This document shows positions 62,912-64,000 of a stretch of 64,000 nt of DNA, piece by piece. Position numbers and translations under genes: made by a program. A model generated the notes under the pieces. It was not told where the DNA came from, searched no databases, and saw only the letters and a program-made list of their open reading frames with translations. Numbering within the stretch: position 1 is the stretch's first letter; each line of letters opens with the position of its first letter. This stretch comes from Bacteroidales bacterium (lineage in GTDB: Bacteria > Bacteroidota > Bacteroidia > Bacteroidales > UBA932): positions 186,001-250,000 of the forward strand of contig JAFRUH010000009.1 in the NCBI GenBank assembly GCA_017438975.1, written 5' to 3'.

Positions 62912-64000
62912 TGAGAACGAAAACCCTTCTGACTGCGGCTCTCGCAGCCCTCCTGGCCGTTTCCTGCAACTCCCGCCTGAAAGACGGCGAGTACAGCCTT
63001 ACCCTATTGACTACCAATGACATCCACGGCCACTATTTCGATTCGACCTATACCGGAGACCGGCTCTCCAAGTCGCTCTTCGCCGTGAACCGGGTCGTGG
63101 ACAGCGTCCGGACCGAAAGGGGAGCGGACCGGGTCATCCTGGTCGATGCGGGAGACATTTTCCAGGGCGACAACGCGGCCTACTATTTCAACTATGTCGA
63201 TACCCTGACGCCGCACGTCTATCCCAGGATGGCCAGATATATGGGCTACGATGCGATCGCGGTAGGGAACCATGACGTCGAGACCGGGCATCGGGTCTAT
63301 GACCGTGTGGCCGCCCAGTTCGCCGAGTACAAGATTCCCTTCCTCGCCGGCAACGCCATCCGGAACGACAACGGCAAACCCTATTTCCCGCTTTATACGA
63401 TCCTGAAGCGCGGGGGCCTCAAGGTCGCCGTCCTCGGCTATACCAACCCCAATATGAAGGCCTGGCTGAACGAGAGCGTCTGGAGCGGCATGCATTTCGA
63501 GTCACTTATCCCCCTCGTGCAGCAGGACGTCGACCGGGTCGTCGCGAAGGAGAAGCCGCAGGTCGTGATCGTCGCTGTCCACAGCGGTACCGGATCCGGG
63601 AAGGGAGAAGCGCTTGAGAGCCAGGGACTTGATCTATTGAAGAGCCTTCGGGGTGTCGATTTCCTCGTCTGCTCGCACGATCACCGTCCCTATACCGAGG
63701 CGGCGGACGGAATCTGCCTGATCAACTCGGGAAGCCATTGCCGGAACCTCGGTCTCGGGGAAATCAAGGTCTCCGTCCAAAAGGGAAAGGTCGTGGGCAA
63801 GGAACTTTCCTGCGGGCTCATCCCGATCCGGGAGGGAGCCGTGGACAAAAAGATGCAGGAGGAATTCCATGCCGATTACGAGGCGGTCAAGGCCTTCACC
63901 CTCCGGGAGGTGGGAGAACTCAAGACCGACCTCCGCACCCGCGATGCTTTCTGCGGGATGAGCGATTACATCAATCTGGTCCATACACTGCAGATTTCCT
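62911..64000 (+). CDS. 5'-nucleotidase/metallophosphatase lipoprotein, partial
   Basis: The frame is open to the window edge (363 complete codons). The N-terminus has a lipobox Cys near residue 19 (LAALLAVSCNS). The metallophosphatase domain shows LLTTNDIHGHYF, VLVDAGDIFQGD, AVGNHDVETG, and later HSGTGSGKG and VCSHDHRPYT, the metal-binding motifs of UshA-type 5'-nucleotidases and cyclic-phosphodiesterases. The C-terminal substrate domain lies beyond the window. It is coupled to the outer-membrane-like gene. Confidence 0.9.
   Translation, partial: MRTKTLLTAALAALLAVSCNSRLKDGEYSLTLLTTNDIHGHYFDSTYTGDRLSKSLFAVNRVVDSVRTERGADRVILVDAGDIFQGDNAAYYFNYVDTLTPHVYPRMARYMGYDAIAVGNHDVETGHRVYDRVAAQFAEYKIPFLAGNAIRNDNGKPYFPLYTILKRGGLKVAVLGYTNPNMKAWLNESVWSGMHFESLIPLVQQDVDRVVAKEKPQVVIVAVHSGTGSGKGEALESQGLDLLKSLRGVDFLVCSHDHRPYTEAADGICLINSGSHCRNLGLGEIKVSVQKGKVVGKELSCGLIPIREGAVDKKMQEEFHADYEAVKAFTLREVGELKTDLRTRDAFCGMSDYINLVHTLQIS

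Overview
The window reads as chromosomal DNA of a high-GC member of the Bacteroidota, most likely order Bacteroidales from a gut or rumen-type habitat. The evidence is family content (DUF4301, DUF4251, GSCFA, a bactofilin, a SecA of about 1,100 residues, a lamin-tail/OadG fusion), Bacteroidota-type promoters (TTTG, 19 bases, TAnnTTTG) in most promoter-bearing gaps, and glycan-active secreted proteins. Genus cannot be fixed from this sequence. Genes are packed tightly: many ATGA start/stop overlaps, and only one gene-free stretch above 300 bases (30154-30474).

Region 1 (1-22575) is a surface-glycan locus. It has a dTDP-L-rhamnose operon (rfbD, rfbC, rfbB, rfbA) with gmhA inserted, a two-gene ABC exporter with one degenerate ATP site, a CE15-like esterase, an inner-membrane UDP-sugar 4,6-dehydratase, a heptose kinase, a fused heptose guanylyltransferase/phosphatase, a flippase, a nitroreductase, a pyruvyltransferase and three GT2 glycosyltransferases. 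Together they can make dTDP-rhamnose and GDP-D-glycero-alpha-D-manno-heptose and assemble a glycan from them. A large FAD/Fe-S dehydrogenase sits on the opposite strand behind the 4,6-dehydratase.

Region 2 (22617-30474) holds secA and a bactofilin, an unknown protein, a GH29 fucosidase lipoprotein, a sialate O-acetylesterase-like protein, and tRNA-Ser(CGA) followed by a hairpin-rich gap.

Region 3 (30475-43641) is energy metabolism on the minus strand: a seven-gene V/A-type ATPase operon (E, DUF2764, A, B, D, I, K) with sodium-type ligands in the K ring, and a four-gene sodium-pumping decarboxylase operon (alpha, gamma fused to a lamin-tail domain, biotin carrier, beta). A beta-helix protein lies between them. 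The two systems plausibly share a sodium circuit.

Region 4 (43661-64000) is mixed: a secreted nuclease/phosphatase-like lipoprotein and an SGNH hydrolase, yebC and a TPR protein, recF-DUF721-pdxB-DUF4301-serine hydrolase, a YtrA-type self-regulated ABC transporter with a visible operator, a GHL10-like lipoprotein, an AraC-type regulator, lysA, an aquaporin, ffh, a DUF4251 lipoprotein, a GSCFA protein, an outer-membrane-like protein, and a 5'-nucleotidase-like lipoprotein cut by the window edge.

No CRISPR array, insertion sequence, phage or plasmid gene was seen.
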